DNA from: Accumulibacter sp.
GTDB lineage: Bacteria > Pseudomonadota > Gammaproteobacteria > Burkholderiales > Rhodocyclaceae
Length of the DNA: 64,000 bases
Assembly: GCF_023806565.1 (NCBI RefSeq)
Contig: NZ_JAMTDV010000102.1
Location: 35,379-99,378, forward strand
Direction: 5' to 3'
Within the stretch, counting starts at the first letter, position 1; each line of letters opens with the position of its first letter. Below the pieces are notes generated by a model. That model was not told the DNA's origin and made no database searches. It was given only the letters and a program-made list of their open reading frames with translations. A program made the position numbers and the translations under genes. Below, one piece after another: positions 56,298 to 64,000 of the stretch.

Positions 56298-58208
56298 ATG
56301 AGCAACCGTGCGACGGAGATGCTGGTCTCGGCATGCATCCGGTTCCTGCAGGGTTTTCCGCCTTTTGATCGAATGGAACAGAATGCTCTGCGCTTCCTCG
56401 CCGAGCATGTCACCCTGAACCATTACCCGAAGGGTGCGCGGATTCTTTCCAGCGAAATGGGTACGGCGCACGCCCTTTATATCCTGCAGCGGGGCAGGGT
56501 GCGAGTCCGGGCGACTGGCGGGGCCAGCAATCTCGAGTTTTCGTCGGTGACGCTGGGTCCCGGCCAAGCCTTCTCGATTGGTGCGCTGATGGCGCAGCGT
56601 CCGACCTCGGGCGCCTACGTCGCGCGTGAAGACGTCTTCTGCTACGAACTGCCTGCCGACGATTTCTTTGCGTTGACGCAGAAGAGCACGGTCTTCAACC
56701 TTTTCTGTACGCAATACATCGCCGGCTTGCTCAAGCAGTCGCAGCAGCAGCTGCAGTTGCAGTTTGCGCAGCGTGCCGCCGAGCAGAAGACGATGAATTC
56801 GCCCCTGTCTGCGATCGTCAAGCGCGAGCCGGTAGCGGTTGCTGCGGATGCGTCGATTCGCCAGGTTGTCGAGCTGATGGCCGAGCGCCATCTGGGCTCG
56901 ATGGTCGTGGTCGATGCCAACGGGCATCCGGTGGGCATTTTCACCCTGTCCGACGTCCTCAAAAGGATCGTTCTGCCCGGTACGCCGCTCGAACAAGCGA
57001 TCTCGTCGGTGATGTCGGCCGCGCCGCAGACCTTGCCGCTCGCTGCCAACGCGCACGATGCGGCGCTGGCGATGGCAATGCACGGCATCCGCCACGTGCT
57101 GGCGGTCGACGAGGGCGGCCGCCTGAAGGGAGTGGTCTCGGAACGTGACCTGTTCAAGCTGCAGGGCGCCGGGCTGCGGCAGATCCGGCACGCGATCGAT
57201 GCGGCGAGCAGTGTCGACGTCCTCCTGCATGCCCGCGAGGACGTCCGTCAGTTGGCCCTGACCATGCTCGCCGAAGGCGGCGGGGCGCAGGAGATCACCC
57301 AGTTCATTTCGACGCTCAACGATACCGTTACCCGTCGGATCATCGAACTGAATCTCGATCGGCATGACTTGTATGGCATAGATTGGGCGTGGCTGTCGTT
57401 CGGCTCGGAGGGTCGCGACGAGCAGACCTTTACCACCGACCAGGATAACGGCATCGTCTATATCTGTACCGATATCATGGATCGCGAAATGACGCAGTTG
57501 CGCTTGCTCGAGTTTGCGCGCGACGTCAATGCCGATCTCGACAAGTGCGGGTTTCCGCTGTGCAAGGGCAACATCATGGCGAGCAACCCGGAACTGTGTC
57601 TGACGCTTGAGGAGTGGGAGGAGAGATTCGCCCACTGGGTGCGCACGCCGGAACCACAGGCCTTGCTCAACGCGACGATCTTCTTCGATTTCCGGCCGCT
57701 CTACGGCAAGTTCCATCTGGCGCACCGCATGCGCATCTCGCTCTTCCGTCAGACGGTGGGCAATCCGCTGTTCCTGCGCATGCTGGCACAGAACGCGCTG
57801 AGTGTGGCGCCGCCCTTGGGCAGGATTCGCGACTTCGTGACCGACGCCGATCCCGAGCACCCGGGAACGATCGATCTCAAGAAATTCGGCGTTCGCCTGT
57901 TTACCGACGCGGCACGTGTTTTTGCGCTGGCGCGACAGGTCGAGGCGACCAATACGGTGGCGCGCCTCAGGCGAACCGGACCCATGATGAACATGTCGTC
58001 CGAGGAAGTGGCAGCAAGCCTCGAAGGTTTCAACTTCATCCAGTTGCTGCGCCTGCGGCACCAGCATTTCGAGCAGGAGCACGGGCGTGCCGGTGACAAT
58101 CTGGTCAGGCCAGTCGAGCTCAACGAAATCGAACGGCACATTCTCAAGGAATCGTTCCGGCAGGCGCGCAAACTGCAGGGGCGGCTCAAACTCGATTATC
58201 AACTCTGA
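56298..58208 (+). CDS. cNMP-binding / CBS-pair / DUF294 nucleotidyltransferase-like protein
   Basis: 636 residues. Order of domains: cyclic-nucleotide-binding-like (about 15-140, GARILSSEMGTAHALYILQR), two CBS motifs (about 165-290, VVVDANGHPVGIFTLSDVLK and AVDEGGRLKGVVSERDLFKL), then DUF294 with SFGSEGRDEQTFTTDQDNG, a nucleotidyltransferase signature like the GlnD/PII-uridylyltransferase type, and DUF294_C. The family is repeatedly found next to acetate-use genes and is presumed regulatory. GAGGAA precedes the ATG. The next gene follows 2 nt after its stop. Confidence 0.88.
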   Translation: MSNRATEMLVSACIRFLQGFPPFDRMEQNALRFLAEHVTLNHYPKGARILSSEMGTAHALYILQRGRVRVRATGGASNLEFSSVTLGPGQAFSIGALMAQRPTSGAYVAREDVFCYELPADDFFALTQKSTVFNLFCTQYIAGLLKQSQQQLQLQFAQRAAEQKTMNSPLSAIVKREPVAVAADASIRQVVELMAERHLGSMVVVDANGHPVGIFTLSDVLKRIVLPGTPLEQAISSVMSAAPQTLPLAANAHDAALAMAMHGIRHVLAVDEGGRLKGVVSERDLFKLQGAGLRQIRHAIDAASSVDVLLHAREDVRQLALTMLAEGGGAQEITQFISTLNDTVTRRIIELNLDRHDLYGIDWAWLSFGSEGRDEQTFTTDQDNGIVYICTDIMDREMTQLRLLEFARDVNADLDKCGFPLCKGNIMASNPELCLTLEEWEERFAHWVRTPEPQALLNATIFFDFRPLYGKFHLAHRMRISLFRQTVGNPLFLRMLAQNALSVAPPLGRIRDFVTDADPEHPGTIDLKKFGVRLFTDAARVFALARQVEATNTVARLRRTGPMMNMSSEEVAASLEGFNFIQLLRLRHQHFEQEHGRAGDNLVRPVELNEIERHILKESFRQARKLQGRLKLDYQL

Positions 58209-58210
58209 TC

Positions 58211-58927
58211 ATGAGCTGGCTTTCCAGGCTCTTCGCGGGACAGGAAGCAGGCGGCTTGACGCTCACCGCCGAGCAGCAGCAGTCGATCGCCAACTGGCGG
58301 CAGTTGCCCGAGCCGGAACTTCGCCGCTCGCACTTCCGCAGTCGCTACGTGGTGGTCGACGTCGAGGCCAGCGGCATCAACGTGAAGACCGATCGCCTGT
58401 GCGCGATTGCCGCCCTGGCGCTGGTCGACGGGCAGCTCCGTTTTCGTGACGCCTTCCAGTTGCTGCTGACAGATGCGAAGGCGGTGGGTGATCCTGTGCC
58501 GCGGGCCGACGGAATTCTGAAGCCGATAGCGGAAGATGGCGAGCCCGAGGTCGACGCGCTGATTTCCTTCCTGCACTTTGTCGGCAAGTCGCCGCTGGTG
58601 GCCTACAACGTACCGTTCGTCGCGGCGATGATAGAACGCGAGCTGGCAGCCAGATTGGGGGTCGAATTGGCGCTGCCGTGGATTGATCTGGCGTGGGTGA
58701 TGCCCGATCTCTTTCGTCAGGTCGACCAGACGCAGACCGGGCTGGACACCTGGCTCGACCACTTCGGTATCGAGAGCATCAGACGCCACGATGCCGTTTC
58801 CGATGCTTACGTCGCCTCGCAGATGCTGCAGATCGCGATAGCCGCCGCTGCGCACAAGGGCATCGATACACCGGCCGGCCTGCTGGAACTCGAAAAGGCT
58901 CGTCGCCACATGCACCAGAGCGGCTAG
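58211..58927 (+). CDS. DEDD-type 3'-5' exonuclease-like protein with altered ExoII motif
   Basis: 238 residues of the DnaQ-like fold. ExoI is intact (Asp50 and Glu52, VVVDVEASG). ExoIII is intact (His193 and Asp198, RRHDAVSDAYV). ExoII reads AYNVPFVAAMIE, with Val137 where the metal-binding Asp is normal (N-x-x-F-D), so activity may be changed or lost. It is the usual companion of DUF294 proteins in acetate clusters; its job there is unknown. Confidence 0.8.
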   Translation: MSWLSRLFAGQEAGGLTLTAEQQQSIANWRQLPEPELRRSHFRSRYVVVDVEASGINVKTDRLCAIAALALVDGQLRFRDAFQLLLTDAKAVGDPVPRADGILKPIAEDGEPEVDALISFLHFVGKSPLVAYNVPFVAAMIERELAARLGVELALPWIDLAWVMPDLFRQVDQTQTGLDTWLDHFGIESIRRHDAVSDAYVASQMLQIAIAAAAHKGIDTPAGLLELEKARRHMHQSG

Positions 58928-58942
58928 GCTGGGCGTCTCGCG

Positions 58943-60982
58943 ATGGCCGACTACAAGATCCCGTTGCGCCGTTATTACGCCTCCTACACCGTCGGCTTCT
59001 TCGTTTTCATCCTCGGCCTGGGTGTACTCGAGCGCCACGGCATGCCGCCGCGCTGGATCGGCTATTCGTTTCTGCTGCTGACCATTCTGCTCTACGCGAC
59101 GATTGGCGTGCTGGCGCGCACCGCCAGCGTCTCCGAGTATTACGTCGCCGGGCGGCGGGTGCCGGCGGTGTTCAACGGCATGGCGACCGGTGCCGACTGG
59201 ATGAGTTCGGCGTCGTTCATGGGCCTCGCCGGTACGCTCTATCTGTCCGGTTACCAGGGCTTGGCCTACGTCATGGGCTGGACCGGCGGCTACGTTCTGG
59301 TTGCCCTGCTGTTGGCACCGTACCTGCGCCGCTTCGGACAATTCACCGTCCCCGATTTTCTTGCCGCCCGCTACGGCGGCAATCTGGCGCGACTGGTCGG
59401 CGTTTTTGCCACCGTTCTCGCGTCGTTCGTTTATGTGGTCGCCCAGATCTATGCGGTCGGCCTGATTACCAGCCGCTTCGTCGGTCTTCAATTCGAGGTC
59501 GGGGTGTTCGTCGGCCTTGCCGGCATCCTGGTCTGCTCGTTCCTTGGCGGCATGCGGGCCGTAACGTGGACGCAGGTGGCGCAATACGCGATCCTGATCG
59601 TCGCCTATCTGGTTCCTGTGACCATTCTCTCCTACCAGGTCACCGGCATTCCCTTGCCCCAGCTGACCTACGGCCAGGTCCTGCAGAAAGTACAGGTCCT
59701 CGAAGAAGGGATCTTCGACGAGCCCGCCGAAGTTGACGCGCGTCGTCTATTTCACGAGCGCGCCGACGGCTATTACGAGCGAATCCTCTCCCTGCCCGCA
59801 TCTCTTGATCAGGAGCGACACCACCTCACCCAACAAATCAACGACCTGAAGAGCAGCAATGTGCAGATGCGCGAGGTGGCTGCGCTCGAGCGGCAGCGTC
59901 GGGAACTGCCCACGAGCAGCACCGAGGCGAGAGCTTACTGGGAAACGCTGATGCGCCAGGCAGGGCAGCGCAGTATGGAACCCGAGCATCACCTGACGCC
60001 GTTTCCAGGAAATGGGGAGGCGGTGAACGATACGGCGCGCCTCAATTTCCTCAGCTTGATGTTCTGCCTGATGGTCGGCACTGCGGCCTTGCCCCACGTG
60101 CTGACGCGCTACTACACGACACCCAGCGTGCGTGAGGCGCGCAACTCGGTTTTCTGGTCGCTGTTTTTCATCCTCGCGCTGTACCTGACGGCACCGGCGT
60201 ACGCCGCTTTCGCCAAGCACGAAATCTACTCGCATCTGGTCGGCTCCTCGATGGCACAGTTGCCGGTCTGGGTGAGTTCGTGGGGCAAGATCGGAATGGT
60301 CTCGATTGAGGACATCAATAACGATGGCATCCTGCAACTCGCCGAACTCTCCTTCAATCCGGACGTGATCCTGCTCGCCACTCCGGAGATTGCCGGGTTG
60401 CCGTATGTCGTTTCCGGGCTGGTGGCCGCCGGTGCGCTGGCGGCGGCGCTATCCACTGCCGATGGTCTGCTTCTGACGATTGCCAGCGCCTTGGCGCACG
60501 ACGTCTACTACAAGATCTTTCGCCCGAAGGCGACCACCCAATGGCGGCTGGTCGTCTCCAAATCGCTGTTGCTGGTGGTCGCCGTGCTGGCTGCCAGCGT
60601 CGCCTCGCAGAAGCCGGCGACCATTCTGTTCATGGTTGCCTGGGCTTTCTCGCTCGCCGGCTCGGCCTTTTTTCCGGCGCTGATTCTCGGCGTGTTCTGG
60701 AAGCGGGCCACCGCAACCGGCGCGGTGAGCGGCATGATAATCGGCTTGGCATCGACCATCTATTACATGGTGCGTGTGCATTTCGACTCGATCCCCTGGC
60801 TCGGAATTCACGGCATCGGCATGGAACCCTGGCTGGGCATCCAGTCGACGGCAGCCGGTGTCTGGGGAGTCGCCGCCGGCTTCCTGACGATCGTCGTGGT
60901 CAGCCTGTTCGGCAAGCCGCCAAGTGGAGCGACGCAGGATTTTGTCGAAAGCGTCCGCTATCCCGAACTGGACGGTTCGTGA
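58943..60982 (+). CDS. Sodium:solute symporter, acetate-type (VC_2705 subfamily)
   Basis: 679 residues, about 13 membrane spans. The SSS family signature is seen in TGADWMSSASFMGLAGTLYL, GQFTVPDFLAARYGG, and ALAAALSTADGLLLTIASAL. Between spans near residues 255-355 is a long hydrophilic, partly coiled insert (LDQERHHLTQQINDLKSSNV), a trait of the VC_2705 subgroup that works with a DUF4212 small subunit. Substrate is most likely acetate or another short acid, given acs upstream. It starts 15 nt after the exonuclease stop. Confidence 0.88.
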   Translation: MADYKIPLRRYYASYTVGFFVFILGLGVLERHGMPPRWIGYSFLLLTILLYATIGVLARTASVSEYYVAGRRVPAVFNGMATGADWMSSASFMGLAGTLYLSGYQGLAYVMGWTGGYVLVALLLAPYLRRFGQFTVPDFLAARYGGNLARLVGVFATVLASFVYVVAQIYAVGLITSRFVGLQFEVGVFVGLAGILVCSFLGGMRAVTWTQVAQYAILIVAYLVPVTILSYQVTGIPLPQLTYGQVLQKVQVLEEGIFDEPAEVDARRLFHERADGYYERILSLPASLDQERHHLTQQINDLKSSNVQMREVAALERQRRELPTSSTEARAYWETLMRQAGQRSMEPEHHLTPFPGNGEAVNDTARLNFLSLMFCLMVGTAALPHVLTRYYTTPSVREARNSVFWSLFFILALYLTAPAYAAFAKHEIYSHLVGSSMAQLPVWVSSWGKIGMVSIEDINNDGILQLAELSFNPDVILLATPEIAGLPYVVSGLVAAGALAAALSTADGLLLTIASALAHDVYYKIFRPKATTQWRLVVSKSLLLVVAVLAASVASQKPATILFMVAWAFSLAGSAFFPALILGVFWKRATATGAVSGMIIGLASTIYYMVRVHFDSIPWLGIHGIGMEPWLGIQSTAAGVWGVAAGFLTIVVVSLFGKPPSGATQDFVESVRYPELDGS

Positions 60983-61135
60983 TTCCCGTGACGGCGTTCC
61001 GCCGGCGCCTCGACCATTGCCGCTGGCGCGTGGCAACAGTGGACGAGGATTGTCGTTTTTTCCCGCGGCCTTCGTGCAGGGAAAGGGGAGCGACACCCGG
61101 AATTTTGCTGCGGCATTTCTGACCGGGGGTAGCGA

Positions 61136-61405
61136 ATGCGGCTCGAGCGAAAACAGCGGGAATACTGGCGGCGCAACCTGCGGATGACTGCGTTCCTGTT
61201 GGCGATCTGGTTTGTCGTGACTTTTGTCGTCAGCTACTTCGCGCGTGATCTCGGGGGAATCGTCGTGCTCGGTTTCCCGCTCGGCTTCTACATGGGGGCG
61301 CAGGGCGCTCCCGTGATCTATGTCCTGATCATCTGGTGGTATGCCCGCTACATGAACAGGCTGGACCGCGAGTATGGGGTGAGCGACGCAGAAGCCGAGG
61401 ACTGA
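61136..61405 (+). CDS. DUF4212 protein, symporter small subunit
   Basis: 89 residues with two membrane spans (about 17-37 and 41-70). The pattern YWRRNLRMTAFLLAIWFVVT, then FPLGFYMGAQGAPVIYVLII and YARYMNRLDREYG, is DUF4212, the small partner of VC_2705-type symporters. In most genomes it lies directly before the symporter gene; here it lies after it, separated by 153 bp. Confidence 0.9.
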   Translation: MRLERKQREYWRRNLRMTAFLLAIWFVVTFVVSYFARDLGGIVVLGFPLGFYMGAQGAPVIYVLIIWWYARYMNRLDREYGVSDAEAED

Positions 61406-61893
61406 GAAATCCGGGGATCGCCACGGGCGATCGCGAGCGTGCAAGCGACGTGTGTACCGCGTTCGCCACTTGATCGAATGCATCCACTCGACATCGAGCT
61501 TCCGACTCATTGCCACGCGCAAGGCAAGCGTGCCGAGTATATTTCCGGTTCAAGAAAACTATGCAGACGATCCGGCTTCACGTCGTCACGTTTGCGCCAG
61601 TTTCAGGTTGGCCGCGACAAAGCCGGAGAATTTCCTCGTTTGGGGGGTATCTGGAGCCGCCCCACCCGGACTCGACCGGAGGCATCGCGCGCAACGTCAG
61701 GAGAAATCTCGAATCTTGCCCGGGAGGCTGAATTTCCCCGTTGCCGGCAAGCCCGCTACGGACGTCTTTTCCCCGCGCTTGCCGCTTGCTGTCGCTGGTT
61801 CCACCACATCGAGAACGTCGTCCGAGGCCATCGACCAGGCACCATCATCGCAATCGGAAGATGGGCGCCGGCGTCGTTTTGCCAAGAAATGAA
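61406..61893. other. 488-bp region without a recognised gene
   Basis: It lies between the DUF4212 gene and the 3' end of cysB, which are convergent. Open frames on the plus strand (about 61439-61984) read as Arg/Ser/Ala-rich sequence with no family resemblance. A short hairpin (GATCGCC/GGCGATC, 3-nt loop, near 61415) follows the DUF4212 stop without a T tract. Nothing else was seen. Confidence 0.5.
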
Positions 61894-62829
61894 TCAATCA
61901 TTCCCGTTCTGTTTCTGGATCGCCGCCTTGAGGTTTTCCTCACCGATGTCGGGGCAGACCTTTTCGATGAACGCCAGGGCATAGCTGCGCAGGTAGATGC
62001 CGCGACGCACCGCCAGGCGGGTGGTGCTTTCGGGAAAAAGCTGCGGGACCGAGATCAGGACCAGATTGCGATCCTTGATGGCATCGTAGGCCATCGACGC
62101 GACAATGCCGACGCCCAGATCAAGCTCCACGTAGGTCTTGATGACATCCGCGTCAATTGCGGAGAGCACGATATCGGGAACGACACCGGCATCGGCAAAG
62201 GCCTTGTCGATCAGCGTCCGACCGGTGAATCCTTCCTGGTAGGTGATGATCGGGTACTCGCCGATGGTTTCAAGCGTCAGCGTCTCGACCTGCAGCAGCG
62301 GGTGACCGTAGGGAACGATCAGCGCATGGTGCCAGCGATAGAAGGGGAAGGTCACCAGCTCCGGGACCTTGTCCAGCCGTTCGGTGGCGATGCCGACGTC
62401 GGCCTCGCCGGCAACGACCAGGTCAGCGATCTCGCTCGGGCTTCCCTGGTGCAGCGCGAGGTGTACCCGGGGATAGTCGGTCTTGAACCACTTGATGATC
62501 TGCGGCAGCGCGTACCGGGCCTGTGTGTGGGTGGTGGCAACGACGAAGTGGCCGGTTTCCCGGCTCGCGAACTGGTCGGCGAGGCGACGCAGGTTCTGCG
62601 TGTCGAGGAGGATGCGGTCGACTACCGCGGCCAGCTCCTTGCCCGGTTCGGTCAGCCCGAGCAGCCGCTTGCCGCGGCGAACGAAGATTTCGATGCCGAG
62701 TTCGTCCTCGAGATCCTTGATGTGCTTGCTGACTCCCGGTTGCGAGGTGTACAGTGCGTTCGCCACCTCGGTGAGGTTGAAGTCCTGACGCAGCGTCTCG
62801 CGAATGATGCGTAATTGCTGTAAGTTCAT
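61894..62829 (-). CDS. cysB: LysR-family regulator CysB
   Basis: 311 residues. N-terminal winged helix (MNLQQLRIIRETLRQDFNLT, then NALYTSQPGVSKHIKDLEDE) and a substrate-binding-like effector domain with THTQARYALPQIIKWFKTDY, characteristic of CysB/Cbl, which sense O-acetylserine and activate sulfur-assimilation genes. Length is a little below the 324 residues of E. coli CysB. It begins 9 bp after the cysA stop, so the two are co-transcribed. Confidence 0.93.
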   Translation of the reverse strand: MNLQQLRIIRETLRQDFNLTEVANALYTSQPGVSKHIKDLEDELGIEIFVRRGKRLLGLTEPGKELAAVVDRILLDTQNLRRLADQFASRETGHFVVATTHTQARYALPQIIKWFKTDYPRVHLALHQGSPSEIADLVVAGEADVGIATERLDKVPELVTFPFYRWHHALIVPYGHPLLQVETLTLETIGEYPIITYQEGFTGRTLIDKAFADAGVVPDIVLSAIDADVIKTYVELDLGVGIVASMAYDAIKDRNLVLISVPQLFPESTTRLAVRRGIYLRSYALAFIEKVCPDIGEENLKAAIQKQNGND

Positions 62830-62838
62830 CGAACGGCC

Positions 62839-63906
62839 TCAAGCTGCCAGGGCTTCCGCCTGGAAAACGCGAATGTGGCGCGGACGCAGCGACACCCGAT
62901 CGCCCTCCGCGAGCCCCAGTGAGTGGAAAGTTTCCCGGGCGATGGTGACTTCGATCAATTCGCCGTCGAGGCGACTCAATTCGATCTGCGCGCTCGGTCC
63001 CACCGAAACGACGCGGAGGATCGTCGCCGGCAGACCACCGTCGGCTCCCCAGCCTGGAACGATGTCGAATTCGTGTGGCCGTACGAAAGCCACGGCCTTG
63101 CCTTCACTGCGGCTATCGACGGCGAGCGCCAGCGCATCCTCGCCGAGATGCAGATGCCCACCCTCGACCCGGCCATGGAAGAGATTGACCGAACCCAGGA
63201 AGTTGGCGACAAAGGGCGTCGCGGGATGGTCGTACACGGACTCCGGCGTGCCGATCTGCTCGACCTTGCCCCGGTTGATCACCACCACCCGGTCGGATAC
63301 CTCGAGAGCCTCTTCCTGGTCGTGGGTGACGAAAACGCTGGTGACGTGGATTTCGTCGTGCAACTGCCGCAGCCACCGGCGCAGCTCCTTGCGCACCTTG
63401 GCGTCGAGAGCGCCGAAGGGTTCGTCGAGGAGCAGCACCTTCGGTTCCACCGCCAGCGCGCGTGCCAGCGCGATGCGCTGGCGCTGGCCGCCGGAAAGCT
63501 GCGACGGATAGCGATCCGCGAGCCAGTCGAGTTGTACCAGTTCCAGTAGTCGCTTGACTCGTCGCTTGATCTCTGCCTCGGCGAGGCGCTCGCGCCGCGG
63601 CTTGACACGCAGCCCGAAAGCGACGTTGTCCGCGATGCTCATGTGGCGGAAGAGGGCGTAGTGCTGGAAGACGAAACCGACGTGTCGCTCGCGGACATGG
63701 CGCGCCGAAGCATCATCGCCGTCGAGCAGAATCTGGCCCTGGTCGGCGAAGTCGAGACCGGCAATGATCCGCAGCAACGTCGTCTTGCCGCAACCGGAGG
63801 GGCCGAGCAGGGCGACCAACTCACCCGAGGGGATGTCGATCGAGACATCGTCAAGCGCCTTGAAGGTGCCGAACTGCTTGCTGATGTTACGGATGGCGAT
63901 GCTCAT
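62839..63906 (-). CDS. cysA: Sulfate/thiosulfate ABC transporter ATP-binding protein CysA
   Basis: 355 residues. Walker [18 protein letters not shown], signature [19 protein letters not shown], Walker [20 protein letters not shown], and a C-terminal TOBE-like domain (residues about 240-355) with [15 protein letters not shown]-terminus [20 protein letters not shown] is typical of CysA. Permease genes cysT and cysW are expected further right but are outside the window. Confidence 0.94.
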   Translation of the reverse strand: MSIAIRNISKQFGTFKALDDVSIDIPSGELVALLGPSGCGKTTLLRIIAGLDFADQGQILLDGDDASARHVRERHVGFVFQHYALFRHMSIADNVAFGLRVKPRRERLAEAEIKRRVKRLLELVQLDWLADRYPSQLSGGQRQRIALARALAVEPKVLLLDEPFGALDAKVRKELRRWLRQLHDEIHVTSVFVTHDQEEALEVSDRVVVINRGKVEQIGTPESVYDHPATPFVANFLGSVNLFHGRVEGGHLHLGEDALALAVDSRSEGKAVAFVRPHEFDIVPGWGADGGLPATILRVVSVGPSAQIELSRLDGELIEVTIARETFHSLGLAEGDRVSLRPRHIRVFQAEALAA

Positions 63907-64000
63907 GGCTCATTCTCCGGAAGTTTAATGTGAAAGTCGCCTCAGAGTCTTTTCCAACATGGTATGAGTCTGAACGGGCTGGGGTGTTTCCAAGGAGTAA
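63907..64000. other. Right-edge sequence upstream of cysA
   Basis: 94 nt. On the minus strand one frame ends in a TAA about 20 nt before cysA, which could be the tail of cysW, but the visible residues are too few to recognise. Confidence 0.25.

Noticed and set aside
61439-61984. Plus-strand open frames between the DUF4212 gene and cysB
   Set aside because: Low-complexity translation without recognisable motifs; partly antisense to cysB.
1-64000. CRISPR arrays, insertion sequences, rRNA genes, phage attachment sites
   Set aside because: No spaced direct repeats, transposase frames, terminal inverted repeats or rRNA-like sequence were seen.

Overview
The window is GC-rich, densely coded bacterial DNA. 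Gene content and order point to a betaproteobacterium, most likely Rhodocyclales and quite possibly a Candidatus Accumulibacter-like organism. The evidence is the secG / tRNA-Leu / nuoA-N arrangement, a cyanophycin synthetase pair with its associated ABC exporter, the cysA-cysB order, and an acs / DUF294 / exonuclease / symporter cluster. The taxonomic call is inference; no rRNA is present.

Layout. 1-8400: a partial membrane sensor, the beta and gamma subunits of a Na+-pumping decarboxylase, a membrane-bound spermidine-synthase-like protein, an HDOD protein, an RluF-like pseudouridine synthase and a FapA/DUF342 protein. 8383-17108 (minus strand): a cyanophycin cluster (ABC exporter, DUF1854 protein, truncated CphA2, full CphA1) preceded by a second spermidine-synthase-like gene. 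17295-18717: three decayed genes in a row (glucose dehydrogenase, gluconolactonase, aquaporin). 18921-34147: a strong promoter, secG, tRNA-Leu(GAG) and all 14 complex I genes, closed by a clear intrinsic terminator. 34191-42774: a NUDIX hydrolase, a 1445-residue hybrid histidine kinase with an HD-GYP response regulator, YceH and peptide chain release factor 3.

43206-49500 is the accessory region and the most interesting part. A TIR-domain protein, a MoxR-like AAA+ ATPase and a 961-residue protein with a C-terminal FGE-sulfatase (C-type-lectin-fold) domain overlap one another and form a tight operon. A short ORF and a second, stand-alone FGE-domain protein follow. The two FGE genes carry 128-nt segments whose flanks are identical (30 and 29 nt) but whose 69-nt cores differ at 17 positions, mostly first and second positions of NNC codons. 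Each segment is followed by two hairpins. This is the signature of variable regions of a diversity-generating retroelement (DGR). No reverse transcriptase or template repeat was seen in the window. I infer a hypermutable recognition module attached to a TIR/AAA+ conflict system, with the mutagenic machinery elsewhere or lost.

49601-64000: AI-2E transporter, glutamate racemase, RidA, class I fumarase and a UPF0114 protein on the minus strand. Then an acetate-use cluster (acs, cNMP/CBS/DUF294 protein, DEDD exonuclease-like protein, sodium:solute symporter, DUF4212 small subunit) lies on the plus strand. Finally cysB and cysA of sulfate assimilation lie on the minus strand at the right edge.
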